Source: Tricholomella constricta
Lineage: Eukaryota; Basidiomycota; Agaricomycetes; Agaricales; Lyophyllaceae
DNA: 64,000 nt
NCBI GenBank assembly: GCA_013368375.1
Contig: JAACJP010000009.1
Span: 930,001-994,000, forward strand
Reading direction: 5' to 3'
The notes beneath the pieces were generated by a model that was not told where the DNA came from, did no database searches, and worked only from the letters and a program-made list of their open reading frames with translations. A program made the position numbers and the translations under genes. Shown in pieces: positions 8,898 through 20,173 of this stretch (the stretch's first letter is position 1; every line of letters begins with the position of its first letter).

Positions 8898-11352
8898 TTA
8901 AAGATGTGATGACACAGTATGGCTTGCAATGGCAACTGGAGATGAGCACAGAACTCTCATCTCATACAGGCTATCAACAATTGTTTGCTTGAATCTTTCT
9001 GTTGATGTAAGGGGACTTGAGAATTTTGATTCTATGCCAAATTTGATCATGTTGGGGGCAGCGAGGTCTAGAGACAGAAAATGTCAATTTGTCTGCTCGA
9101 CGAAGGAAATATCACGTCAACATACAATTGATGCCATATCCGTCATCGTACGCGGCGCCGAATCTACAACAGACAAGAGATGTCAGGGGTTCTCACATTC
9201 AAAGCCAGGGCGGACTTACCCAGTCCCGCGGAAGAGATGTCCAGCACTCAGCCCGCTGGTGCTGAGCTTCCACTGCTGGCTTCTCTCGAACAGTCCATCC
9301 TCGAAGAAAGGTGATTCTTCACCCTCCTGAGGGCGGAGCATCAGCCGCAGTCCAAGCAAGTGCCGGTCAATGCCTTTGCCCGTCGCGGCTTCTTTCGTGA
9401 GACGGCTGTGTGTCAGTATGGCACGTTGAAGGGCCGCGTAACGTATCGCAGGCTAGAAAGGACATTATGAGTCGGCAGGTGGCGCCTCGACGAAGCAGGA
9501 GACGCGCCGTGGACTGGGGGTCTACCATCGCGAGCACCCATGATCTACTGTCCCTTGTCAATGTGCGCAGAGTCTCCGTCCTCCCGTGTTTGAACATGCG
9601 CGTGAGGACCGTTTCGTACGTGGCGGTAAATTCGCCTCGGGTCTTGTACCACGCGAGCTGGAGGACCATCTGTATGTACGCGTCTGGTGCCAATTTCGCT
9701 AATCGTGTGTCAATATATAGAAGAGCATGGCTTTACGAAAAAACTCACCAATGCCCTTGATCCAATCGGTCCCATAGCCCTCAAACCAGAGCACACTATC
9801 GTCCGAGTCCTGGATTATCTTGATTGCCCTGGTCTGTGCCGCGATACATTCCTTCCGGACCTTGTCATCCACCGCCCAGTCCAGTCGCTCCCACCCTCCA
9901 GAATCCGTTTCTTCAAAAATGTCATCAAACGCTGCCTCGTCCACACCCTGCACAACTCCATACTCAGCGACGATGCTCGGCACAAGCGCGTCGCAAGGTG
10001 AATGTTCCCCAGTGGCGCCGGCCCGGGTGGAGGGATCTACGATGAGTGTGAACGGCTTATCGTAGAAGCGGTTGGCAACGTTGAGCGAATGTGCGCGGAT
10101 TGTGTGGAGGTGCGCGTCTACAGTTTGCTGGGAGATGCCTTGAGGGCTGTGGGACGTTCGTGGAGCTGGTGGGATGGTGTGCGTCATGTGGTCGAGGCTC
10201 AACGCCATCACTGATGACAACATCGTCTGGTAGTTTTTTCGGTTCTTGGGGTCGAGGGATAATAGGTGCCTTTGGTTCTAGGAGGAGGTTAGCTTTGGTC
10301 CTTGGGTAGAGCAATCGTCCGACATACGGCTGCCCAGCGATCACGGTTGTCTGCAGTCAGAACTCCAACAGGCGTTGCACACTCCCCGTTTGCAAGCCGT
10401 TGCTCAACGTCTAATACGACGGCTCTCAGATGAGAGGCTATTTCGCCAGGCGTCATTAGCTGGGGTTTATCGGTAGGGGAATCAGGTTGGTGGTATACGG
10501 GGATGGTGTAGAACCAATTATGAATTGACAGTAACAGTTTCCTAGCGTCCGGGGAATCTGAAGATGGGGGCGAACATATGATGTCGCAAAATGGTGCAGG
10601 GATTCGGCCAATGTTGAACATTTTGGATGTACTTTGACGAAGCCATATGCCTAAGATGAAATGTGAGCCAGCTCATGAACGTTTTCAGAATATCCGCCTA
10701 CCGGTCCGAGTGGTGTCTGGATGTAGCTCTCCTCTATTCAAAAGCGGTAAAAATCAAAGTTGGGTAAGAAGTGGAATCATACGAACGTAACAAGTTGCTC
10801 CTTGAAGTCTAAAACTCTATGGACCAGCCATGCGGCCCTTCTCACTTGCCAGAGGGTAATGCCAGCTCTGCTATCACTAGACTCGCCAGTCAAAGCACTC
10901 TGAGGCACTAGGTCGTCGTCGTGAAACGCTAACCACCAGTTGGAATTAACGATGAGCGGTGCCCTCCATTCAAGGTAGGCTTTGTTTATCCAAAAGTTAT
11001 CGTCTAGCCAGTTGTTAGGCGATGCTCTATCGAGTGCTTTGTTAAGCTGAGTATGGAACTTTACGCAGGAGAAGAAGGAGGGCAGACCAAGCAATCGCTC
11101 CTGTAAAAGCTTTCCGATCCCAGATTCGAATGCCTGAGCCCTCTTGGAGCTGGCAGCGTAAGAGGAGTGGTATGATGCCTTGCCGAGTCTCTCGTCTTCG
11201 AGCAGTAGAGGTTCCAGCGAGGCCAGGTAGCGGGTAAGGGTCTGACGAAGGTCCGGGACGGGGAGACGGGGGAGAGTTGGGCGTTGCCTGGTGGGAGGAT
11301 TGGCGTGGGTGGTTGAGATGGTACGCATTTGGGAAATGCGCGGTCGGAGCAT
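8898..11352 (-). CDS. Carnitine O-acetyltransferase
   Basis: Choline/carnitine acyltransferase family enzyme that moves acetyl groups between CoA and carnitine, the shuttle carrying peroxisomal acetyl units to mitochondria. Recognisable blocks in order: LPRLPVPDLRQTLTRYLASL, DRASPNNWLDDNFW, VRRAAWLVHRVLDFKEQLV, GELHPDTTRTG, FNIGRIP, NQRHLLSLDPKNRKNYQTM, GATGEHSPCDALVPSIVAEY (with the catalytic His), LAPDAYIQMVLQLAWYKTRG, TATYETVLTRMFKHGRTET, LTKEAATGKGIDRHLLGLRL, and FGAAYDDGYGINY near the end. At least seven introns. The N-terminus (MLRPRISQMRTIS) is basic and Ser/Thr-rich like a mitochondrial presequence, while the last residues, SHL, fit a PTS1. One junction near 9455-9530 cannot be joined in frame with a GT-AG pair while keeping the conserved DPQS block. 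The last exon is AT-rich like the neighbouring helicase 2 end. Confidence 0.88.
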
Positions 11353-11400
11353 TGCGCAAGAGCGAGCTTACAACCAGTCGGATCCACTTAAAGATCAAGT

Positions 11401-11406
11401 CACGTG
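11401..11406. promoter_or_regulatory. CACGTG element, carnitine acetyltransferase / RMI1 promoter
   Basis: Within the 139-bp divergent promoter as part of TCACGTGA; 49 bp upstream of the carnitine acetyltransferase ATG and about 86 bp upstream of the RMI1 ATG. Confidence 0.5.
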
Positions 11407-11491
11407 ATGTACATCTAATCTAATCTCGCGACGCGCCCTCGCCAACTCCTTTTGTTGGCATTTGTCTTCAATTTGTCCTCTTCCCGCTTCC

Positions 11492-13447
11492 ATGGCTGTC
11501 CCTCCACGCGTCGTCCGCTGGGTCGATGACAATTACAAGAGACCACGCGTCGACCCGGTATGTTCGCACCTTTCCCAGCCAAACCTGTTTGTTGACTGTC
11601 GGACGCGTTGCGCTCAGGAGTGGTTGAACGATTGTTACGCGTGGCTCACCACTGAGGAGGGCCATAACCCAGACACGGACTTCCAGGGACTCGTTGATGC
11701 AGTGACCCACCAGATACTCGAATCCAACTTCAGCGACTCGATGCTCCCAGGGACGGGACTTCCAACCCACATCGCGGTCCCAACAACATCAATGACGCTC
11801 AAAGGCGTGCAGGTGCTCGTGGAAGTCGCGTCAATAACGGAAATAGCCAACAGCGCTTTTAACCTCGATCAAACGCGACAGGCGAGAGAGGAGAGATTGA
11901 GAGATGGAAACGTCGAAGACGAAGACGGCGAAGGCGACATCGATATCGCTGGCGAAGGCCCCGTTCCTAAATATCCCAGAGGCATGCTGAAGCTTCTACT
12001 GACAGACGGCACGACAACGCTCCCAGCAATTGAATATCGTCCGCTGCCAGAGTTATCGCTCGAAAACACCCCTTTGGGTTTTAAAGTTGTGCCACTGACA
12101 TTTGTTTAACCTTCAAGTCGTTCTCATTTTCCTTCCTCACAGATGCTCTTAAAGGACGTGCGCATAAATCGAGGGATAGCTTTTCTAGCGCCCAAATGTG
12201 TCGTAATGATGGGGCACAAAACAGACGAACGTGATGAAAATCGACCCGCCGATTTTGCCAAAGGGTTGCGTGTTCGAATGGGGTGAGCACGTTTTCAATC
12301 ATACTAACAGTGCATAACTCTTTGTCCCAACAGACTACCTGAGCCACCCCCTGCGGCGGAGGACCGCGTCGCGCCTCCGCCTGCTGCTCGCAATCCACTC
12401 CCGCAGGCACCCCCACCACCTCCTGCTGCTCTTGTACGATCTCCTCTTCGCGAAATCTCACCACCACCTTCACCTCCTGCTATGTACCACGGCAACGACG
12501 ATGAAGATCTCGAAACTCGCCGTCGGCGTATCCCAAACCGCAACCCCGCTCCCGAGCCCCCAGCGTTCACCGTAAGATCTTTGCCTTCCTCCAGCAAAAT
12601 ATCTACTACGTCTGTATATTTCGCAAACTCTGCCGCATCAAGCTCTAGGTCTCAAACAGCCGTTGGCTCTGCGCCCCCCCGCACGACGCCCTTCCTTTCC
12701 GTTTCTCCTACTCTGCAACAAACCACACGACCCCTCCGCATCGCCTCGCCACCGCCTTCACCGGGCCCCGACGACGAACACTTCTGGTCCGACGATGAAA
12801 TGGAAACCCAGATGCCGCCGCCCCAACAACAACCATCGCAACCACAACGTGCGTCCCTTTCTAGCGAACAGCGCTTCATTAGTGACTTTGGTCTCTCGGC
12901 TGTTAAATTTCTAGACGGACTGGCCGCGCGGAAAGGAACCAGAAATACGGCCCAGACCCGCGCCGCGCCAGAGACTTCAAACTCCAACACAACCACAAAT
13001 GTAAATGCGAATGCGGAAACCAGCAGCGCAGGCGCGCGAGACGTTGGCTTCAGTTCCGATGAGTTCGACGACGATATAAGTTTCGACTCGGAGGTGCTCG
13101 CAGGGCTGGACGCCATCGAGGCACTCAACACCACCACTAGGTCCACTGCCGCCGCCGCCGCCGCCGAGTTCCAGCCCCCCTCTGCCGTCGGGAGCGGCTC
13201 CCGTTCGGGGTCGTCTACCATCGGCGCTCGGTCACAGTCATCTGCCTTGGATGTGATTACTATTGACGACGACAGTGATGAGGACGATAAAGAGAATCTC
13301 CCCGTCCCGACCAGACACGTCCGGCGGAGGTTCGATGGCGGGGGGATGAGCCAGGGAACCGCGAACCAGAGAGCGAGGGACCCGGGGAGGCCGATCGTTT
13401 TAGCGAGGAGTGCTTCGGATGTCATTGACGTCTCGGATTCTGATTAA
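11492..13447 (+). CDS. RMI1: RecQ-mediated genome instability protein Rmi1
   Basis: OB-fold subunit of the Sgs1/BLM-Top3-Rmi1 complex that dissolves double Holliday junctions in the nucleus. Four exons (11492-11557, 11618-12085, 12143-12282, 12334-13447), 595 residues. The N-terminal third has the family helices and OB fold: WLNDCYAWLTTEEGH, GMLKLLLTDGTTTLPAIEYR, LGFKMLLKDVRINRGIAFLA with the usual end of the first barrel, and a VVMMGH strand. The rest is low-complexity, proline-rich then Ser/Asp-rich. Two segments near the end, VITIDDDSDEDD and the C-terminal VIDVSDSD, have the hydrophobic-plus-acidic pattern of SUMO-interacting motifs. Divergent from the carnitine acetyltransferase gene, convergent with DNAJC8. 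N-terminal identification is firm; the tail is not conserved enough to confirm that exon 4 has no further intron. Confidence 0.85.
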
Positions 13448-13736
13448 TGGCTGGGTTTGTACCTTTCCGTTGGACTCGAGGGATACATACACGCATGGAC
13501 ATGAGTAATAGCCGAGGGTTGTGTGGTACTGGCGTGGGTTTGATGTATCATCGGTTCTTGAGTTATACACACAGTTAGCTCCAAGCACGAAGAAGGATTT
13601 TCACTGAACCGTTGAAAGAACAAAATTTGACAAAGATTGGGTTGAGATGGAGGAATCATTGAGAAGTCAAGGATCAATCTTACACGTTAGAAAACTGTTT
13701 TACATACACCAAAGTTTGTACAGTGGGAGGAAGCTG

Positions 13737-14695
13737 TCATCCGAGAAGGGCAACTTTGGCCTTTTTCTTCTTCCTTGTGTCCTTGCTGAACGAGCGCCAG
13801 CTGTCCACGCGCTGTTCCCTATTATCTGTGGGTGCCAGCATCGTGAGTATGCATACGTTGACGGGTTGAGAGGTACGTACCTTCCCACTGCTTATCCTCC
13901 TGTGCTTTCCGTTTCTTAGCAGCGACCTCCTCATCCTTCTTCCTCGCCTCCAGGCCCTCATTCGCCAGATTCATCTTGATAGCCCTATACAGTTGTAAGT
14001 TGCGGCCATTGCTCATACCTAACAACAAGAACTTACTTTCTCCGGCGTACCTCCTCATCAATGAGAAGTTCCTTGGATTGGAGACGCAACCGGACCTTGA
14101 ACGGCGGCTCAAGGCCTCTAAGCGCGGGGTCGGTATCGGGCGTGGACAAGGGCAGGTTGAGGGCTTTGAGGACGAGGGAACGGGCTTGAGTGATAACGGC
14201 GTCAAGGTCTTCCCGTTTGTCCTTGTCTGAAAGTTCTGATTCCGCCTGGTGAAATATTTCAGATATATCGGAGAAGTTTTGAGTAAAATGCTTTCATACC
14301 TTCTTTAGGATATCGAATGCTTCAGGTGCTCGAGCGTGTGGAGTCTTGTCAGGATGGATGACTGGATGAAAGCCCCGTTCAGCACCAAGCTGGTCACAAA
14401 AGAGGGCGCTAGCGCACATAATGATAACTGTCTGTACCGGCGCTTGACTTCCTCTTGGGTGGAAGACTCTTCTATATCTAGGATATCATATGGGCTGGAG
14501 AGGGATGAAAATATAAACGAGAATCGGACAAGGAATAGAGCAGGGCACACACTTGAACTTGAACGCCTTCAAAATACGTTCGACTTCGACTTCCCGGTTA
14601 AAGGCAGAGGCTTCGCGGCTAAGAAGCTTCTCGAGGTCGGCATCTGTAATGGCAGGTGTGGCTGGCGCAGAGTCCGGCTTGGAGGACGAGGACAT
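13737..14695 (-). CDS. DNAJC8: DNAJC8/Spf31-type spliceosomal J-protein
   Basis: J-domain protein of the DNAJC8 (S. pombe Spf31) type, associated with the spliceosome. Six exons read from MSSSSKPDSAPATP. Diagnostic segments: REVEVERILKAFKFN, PYDILDIEESSTQEEVKRRY, RQLSLFIHPDKTPHARAPEA with the HPD motif, DILKKAESELSDKDKRE, FKVRLRLQSKELLIDEEVRR, EEVAAKKRKAQEDKQWED, and the family tail NREQRVDSWRSF followed by KKKKAKV. The intron before IHPDK was placed so that T joins TC to give Phe. The start lies 101 bp from the COX11 ATG in a divergent arrangement. Confidence 0.9.
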
Positions 14696-14743
14696 GGTAG
14701 CAGCGGACAAGCAGCCACACCAAAATGCTGACCCGATCGGAAG

Positions 14744-14749
14744 CACGTG
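14744..14749. promoter_or_regulatory. CACGTG element centred in DNAJC8/COX11 promoter
   Basis: 49 bp from the DNAJC8 ATG (14695) and 48 bp from the COX11 ATG (14797), so it sits at the midpoint of this compact bidirectional promoter. Confidence 0.55.
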
Positions 14750-14796
14750 CCTTGTCGCTCGCCCGCCATCTCCTCCCGACTTGCTCAGACTTGGAC

Positions 14797-15916
14797 ATGT
14801 CCTTTCTCCAGCGGACGTTCCAGTCCATCTCAACCAGAAGGCAGTTACAAACCGTGCGTCCTTCACTGCTACTGACAGCTCTACTTACGAGTCAGAAGGG
14901 ATTATAGGCTGCTTCATGTCGGAGCGGGATTCGTCCCACATTCTCTGCTCGTCCCCCCTTGGCCTTCGCAAGACCCTGTAGAAATGCATCGACGCAGCCT
15001 CAAATCCCTCCCCGGAAAGGCCAAGAGCTCCTTCATCAGCTGTCTATAAATTCACGGAAGGAGGCACAATCAGCTAAAAATCGAGCACTTCTAATGTACA
15101 CATCTGCTGTGGTATGTCCTAGAGACCGTAGCGTGTCCAAGCTCATAAATAACTATCTACTAGGTCGTCTTCGCCGTGGGCGCAAGTTACGCCGCCGTGC
15201 CTCTCTATCGGATGTTCTGTGCCGCGACTGGATTCGCAGGAACACCCAAGGTCGGGACGGGGCGCTTCGAGCCCGAACGCCTCGTCCCAGTGGAAGATGC
15301 CCGCCGGATCAAGGTCCACTTCAATGCGGATAGGTCCGAGCAGCTTCCATGGAAGTTCACACCGCAGCAGAAGTTCGTCAGTGTGCTGCCTGGTGAGACG
15401 AGCCTGGCATTTTATACTGCAAAGAACGATTCCAGCAGGGATATCATTGGTATTGCGACATACAATGTCACGCCCGATAGGGTGCGTCATTGTCTTTGTG
15501 GGATACTCTAGCATGTTGACGGGCTTGTGCATAGATTGCGCCATATTTCTCCAAGGTCGAATGTTTCTGCTTCGAGGAGCAGAGACTACTGGCTGGAGAG
15601 GAAGTAGACATGCCCCTGTTATTCTTTATTGACAAAGACATGTTGGATGATCCTGCATGCAGAAATGTGCAAGACGTTGTTTTGTCATACACGTTTTTCC
15701 GGTGCGGACTGACTTATGTCCAGAATTTGATTTTGATCGCAGCTGACCAACGAAACATTTTACAGTGCTCGGCGGAATGAGAGAGGACAGCTGGAGCCTG
15801 ATGCAGAGGAGGATGTCATCCAAACATCTCTTGGGTTTGGTGGATACGAGAATGCACCCAAGGCCGAGGTTCGGACCGCAACGGCGCCTTCATCTTCGAG
15901 CGATACCAAAACATAG
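14797..15916 (+). CDS. COX11: Cytochrome c oxidase copper chaperone Cox11
   Basis: Inner-membrane protein that delivers copper to the Cu-B site of cytochrome oxidase subunit 1. Five exons (14797-14853, 14908-15111, 15164-15481, 15535-15701, 15766-15916), 298 residues. An N-terminal Arg/Ser-rich mitochondrial presequence (MSFLQRTFQSISTRR) precedes one membrane segment (AVVVFAVGASYAAVPLYRMF), then the conserved ATGFAGTPKVG, PWKFTPQQKFVSVLPGE, FYTAKNDSSRDIIGIATYNV, the copper-binding VECFCFEEQRL motif (CFCF), VDMPLLFFIDKDM and VVLSYTFFRAR. An in-frame ATG at 14725 exists, but it would place the central CACGTG inside the coding sequence and add residues unlike a presequence. Convergent with RAD2, whose stop is 105 bp away. 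Confidence 0.94.
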
Positions 15917-16021
15917 ATCACAAGGCTACAATAAATTAAAAGTTATTATACTATAGATAATCCAACCCTACTCCTAAATCAGGGCATGCACGGCAAATAT
16001 GTATCCTCAGGAGGCCATGAA

Positions 16022-19000
16022 TTACTCTGCATCTTCTACCGCGTCTTGGGGCTTTGCGTACCTCGGTTTAGGCCGGGGACGGAGACGCGCAACAACCACA
16101 GGATCCAGTGGGATTTCCACCAAAGATGGTTCCTCTCTATCCTCGAACTCGTCACCAGAGGATGGCTTTTTGGCCCGTGAAGAACCGGCGCGTTTTTTTC
16201 CCTTGGCGGCTTTCCCACTCGACACTGACTCGGAGGAACCTGCGTCGGCCTTTCCTTTTCCTGACGTCATCTTCATGCGCTTCTTGGTAGGTTCATAGTC
16301 CTCTTCACTATCAGAACGGGACCCTGATCGCGAACCCGGTTGTGGAGTTGCAGAGCCTCTCATGCGTTTCTTGCGGAAGTCATCGACCACGTTCTGTAGG
16401 CGTTTGCTGGTATACGCTTGGCGATTTTTGGGTGCGTAGGTCCCGTTGCCAGCAGATAGGTCAAAGAACTCAGTTAAGTTGCTTTGTTTGTTCAGTGCTG
16501 CTGCCTGCAATTGTATGGATCAGTCGCGAAATTTGTTCTCGTGATGAAAAACAATACCTGTCCTCGTTTGTTGACCCTCTGGATGATTGGTAAAAGGATT
16601 TCGTCCACTTTTGCCTGCCCCCACCCAAGTTCTTCTCGAAAAAATCTGGCCTCTAAAGTTAAGAAGATATCATATTTGGGATGATCACAGCTCACGCGCG
16701 GAGGGCATCCAGGTCTGGTGATCCCCACTTGAAAGGTTCGTCCGAGCTATCGACAGTCGGTTGGTAATACGCATCTCGCTAAACCGACCAGTCAACAGTT
16801 AGTCAAAGATCCGCAGTGACGTATTGCTTACCACCGCAGGATTGGGCCAGTCTTCAGTAAGAAAGAGGTCCTTGAATTTCTTTTTCTGTAAAAGCAGGTT
16901 GGAAGGAGAAATGGAAGAAACATATGTTGCTCGACATCTCACAAATTGTTTTCGAAACTTTGACTTATTGTCCTCCTCTTTATCCTTCCCCGTCTGCACC
17001 TTCAACCACCAATCCCTAAACTTTATAAGGCCATCTCCGCCCGGAAACTCTTTTAACAATTCCATCGCGACGACAGGACCTACGCCAGGTAGACCATCCA
17101 CGTAATCGCTTCCGAGAAGATATGCAAGGTGTATAAGTGTATCCCGTTCAAGTCCTAGGTCACGAGCGAGGTCTGAGAGCAGGAAGCATTCAACTGTTCT
17201 CGATTGATTGAACATGTTCTTGAACACACGTTGAGCCCCAAAGAGGAAAACGTCCGAATCATCTGTAATTACACCGTCCACAAGCCCGAGATTCACAAGT
17301 TCGGCACATTGTGCCTCTGCTTCCATCGGGGCTGTGATGTACGGGATGCCAAAGAGGCGCAGCATCGCCTGTCAATATGTCAAACACGAGAATATTCTAG
17401 AGTAGATTTGAGGGCGTACCATGATTTGAGATATCATCTGCTGCGTTATGTCTTCCGAATCGCGCAGAGCAGCTTTTCTCTGCTGGTTGAGGTGCTTGAT
17501 CTCGTCATCAATTTCGCGCCGGACATCCTCGATATCCTTCCCTTTGACTTGAGAAATAAACCGCGCGTAGTCGCCTTCTTCAGCACGAGGATCCATTTCT
17601 TCAGCAGCATCCCACTCCTCGTGAACCGGCGAATGTGGGCGACTGAGAACAGTATTGGTTGGAAGCTCATGCGAGGGTGAAGGTGATCGAGACCAGGGGA
17701 AAAATTCTTCGCCGTCGTCCTTAGGTGATGTGTTATAAAGAGCAGAAGACGATACTGGCGCTCCTTGTCGATCATCATTCGACTCTGAAATTGATACGCG
17801 TTGTCCACTCGGAGGCTCAGATTCTTGGATAACATCTTCCACAGCGATTGACTCAGGAGATACATCAGTCCCAAGGTTTGTACCAAAGGCACGGATCGAA
17901 TTAGTTATAACTTCTTCCATGTCCTCGTCAGAATCTGATTCCATTGTTTCAGGGATGCTGATTGTAGTTGGTTTGGGAGAAACGACCGGAATCAATTCAG
18001 GCTCAGCATCGATGTGCGGCGTTTTTGCGGGGACAGGAGGAGAAAGACCTTTGGGCCGTTCTGGAGGAAGCGACAGTTCGGTGCGATCGTGCGTAAATCG
18101 TTGTGATTTCTCTGTGGACCGCGAAACTCGAACAGGAGATATTTGTGGGTGTGTCGACGAAGATAGAAGCGTAGGCCGTCCGAAAATCGACGGAGACGAT
18201 TGCGATGCGGGACGGAGATGTGGACGTGCTGGTCCAGCATTTGCAATTGATAAGGCTGTTTCGAGTCTTGAAGGGGACTCGAACACGAAGTCGCCGTCAT
18301 TGAACCCGGGAGAGGGGACAGCTCGGGAATTCAACAACACCACGGATGTGTTTGATGACATTTTGGAAGAAGATGGTTCGCCTAGTGCAGGCGAAAGCTC
18401 GCGCCGCTGTATATTTTTCGTATCAGGGGCCTGATCAAGAGATTGTTGAATTGCGATCGCAATCATGTTGTCTTCCTCATCTGAGAGCCCCAGCGAGTGT
18501 TCGGGTAAGGCTTGAACTAATTCATCGTCATCGTCCAATTCAAACAAAGGTTTACTCGCTGACTTCTTGTATATAGGGAGGCTCGGAGCTGGGCGATGCT
18601 TTCCGATGGCAGACAACGCCATTGTCTGTTGGTATTCACGAAGATCTGGGTCGGGAACTGATCTGAAACGATGAGCTCTTTTAAGTTTTACTTCATGGTT
18701 TACAGAAGCTAAAATTCGTACATGGGAACCTCTTCCATTTCCTCTTCACTATCCTCGTCGACCACGTCTTTATCGCCTTGATCAATTTCAATCGGCTTTT
18801 GCTGAGTTCCATCATCCCGAATTCCCAAAATCCAGCCCCCGCTATCTCCTTCATTCTTCATGAGGACGTACTCCTTATTTCTTTCGCTCGCAATGCGGAC
18901 TGGAATGGATATATGGGCGCTTCCAATGCTATCGGTTGTTATGAGGAGTTGCTGGGTCAAAGTGTTCCGCTGTCGAAGATTCTTGATCTGTTGCTTTGAG

Positions 19001-19972
19001 AAATCAAGAGGGGTGGGCGCATTCCTCAGCATTTTTTGTAAGCGTGCGTAGGATGTTTGGCGTGACTTGAGTCGTAAGTCTCCTACGATCTCATACTGAA
19101 CCTCCGTTGGAAGTTCGCGAAACGCGGGAGATGTGACATCGAAGTCCTCTGGACGCATTTCATCGATGAACGCGCGGAGTTCATCCTCAGTAGCAAGCCG
19201 AGGATCTGGGGCTGCTGTTCGCGTAGCCTTTGCGACCTCTGCCTCTAAATCAACTTCTGGAAGTGTGTACGGGTCGTGATCATGAAACTTGGCCTTTTTC
19301 GACAAAGTTGTTGGGGCGGGAAGCTTTTTTGCAGGTGTTTTTGCCATTGAAGACTCGATGTCTTCGAGATACACTGTGTTATCATCATCCAAAGAGGGTT
19401 CAGCGTGTTTTCCCTTGTCTTTCGGCGTAATGCCGCTGTAAATGTGAACACATCTCAGCTACTGCAAGACAGACAAGGATGTTCCACGCACTGAGAGGAA
19501 TCGGCGTATTTAAGAGCCTCGCGTCTCATTTGGGCCGCAAGTAACTTCTCTGCCAACTTTGCATGACTAGCTGCAGCGCCGCTCTTCTTCTCTCGCCTTT
19601 CCCTCTAAAGAATGTGTGACAGGTCAGAAAATCACAGGTAAACACTAGCTGAGTGCGTACCAACGTAGTTTTCTTCAAGGCTGGCGCTCCACCATCAAAA
19701 ACAAACACCGGCTTAATACCATAGAACAAGAGCTTGGAGATACGACGCAGAAATCCTACAACGTGAGCGTTCGTAAGAGCTCGACCTTCCTTGTCCCTCA
19801 TGGTCGCCTGGAACTGGTAGATCCATATACTTGAGTCAATGGCCATGACTTTGCCCTCCACGGTCTCGAGTCTATTGGAATGTTAAGATGTATAGACATG
19901 AGATGCAAAGGCAACCAACAATACCGGACGGCCGACTGGTGCTAGAAGGCTCCATAGGGACTTCACACCCAT
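16022..19972 (-). CDS. RAD2: XPG/Rad2 structure-specific endonuclease
   Basis: Nucleotide excision repair 3' endonuclease (XPG/ERCC5/Rad2) acting with TFIIH in the nucleus. The start MGVKSLWSLLAPVGRP is followed, after a small intron, by VLLETVEGKVMAIDSSIWIY and FVFDGGAPALKKTTL (XPG-N). A long acidic spacer (about 19400-17370) separates it from XPG-I: LFGIPYITAPMEAEAQCAEL, DGVITDDSDVFLFGA, HLAYLLGSDYVDGLPGVGPV with the helix-hairpin-helix. This N-spacer-I layout separates Rad2 from FEN1 and EXO1. In the spacer, EEDNMIAIAIQQSLDQ fits a ubiquitin-interacting motif, and DDDDELVQALP resembles a TFIIH-binding acidic patch. Near the C-terminus QSNLTEFF is a clean PCNA-interaction (PIP) box before Lys/Arg-rich nuclear localisation sequence. 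Several short introns; the stop is TAA at 16022-16024. Confidence 0.92.
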
Positions 19973-20173
19973 TGACTTTAGACAGCATGTAAATTCGAGA
20001 GCTCAAGGGTTTGGACAGGACTCGACGGGGAACAAACTAAATAACAAGTCCGATTATGTAACGTCTACTGGATCAGAACGATGCAAAGATGCCCGGACAA
20101 GACTGCATATTATAACCAAGAAGATGAGGTATGAGAGAACATGTTTCAGAAGACAAAAGGCTCTGAGCGGTCG

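Noticed and set aside
8929..9330. Plus-strand open frame of 133 codons
   Set aside because: Antisense to the last exons of carnitine acetyltransferase, whose minus-strand reading has strong family motifs.
12482..13447. Separate gene downstream of RMI1
   Set aside because: The frame is continuous with the RMI1 exon beginning at 12334 and no promoter-like gap exists.
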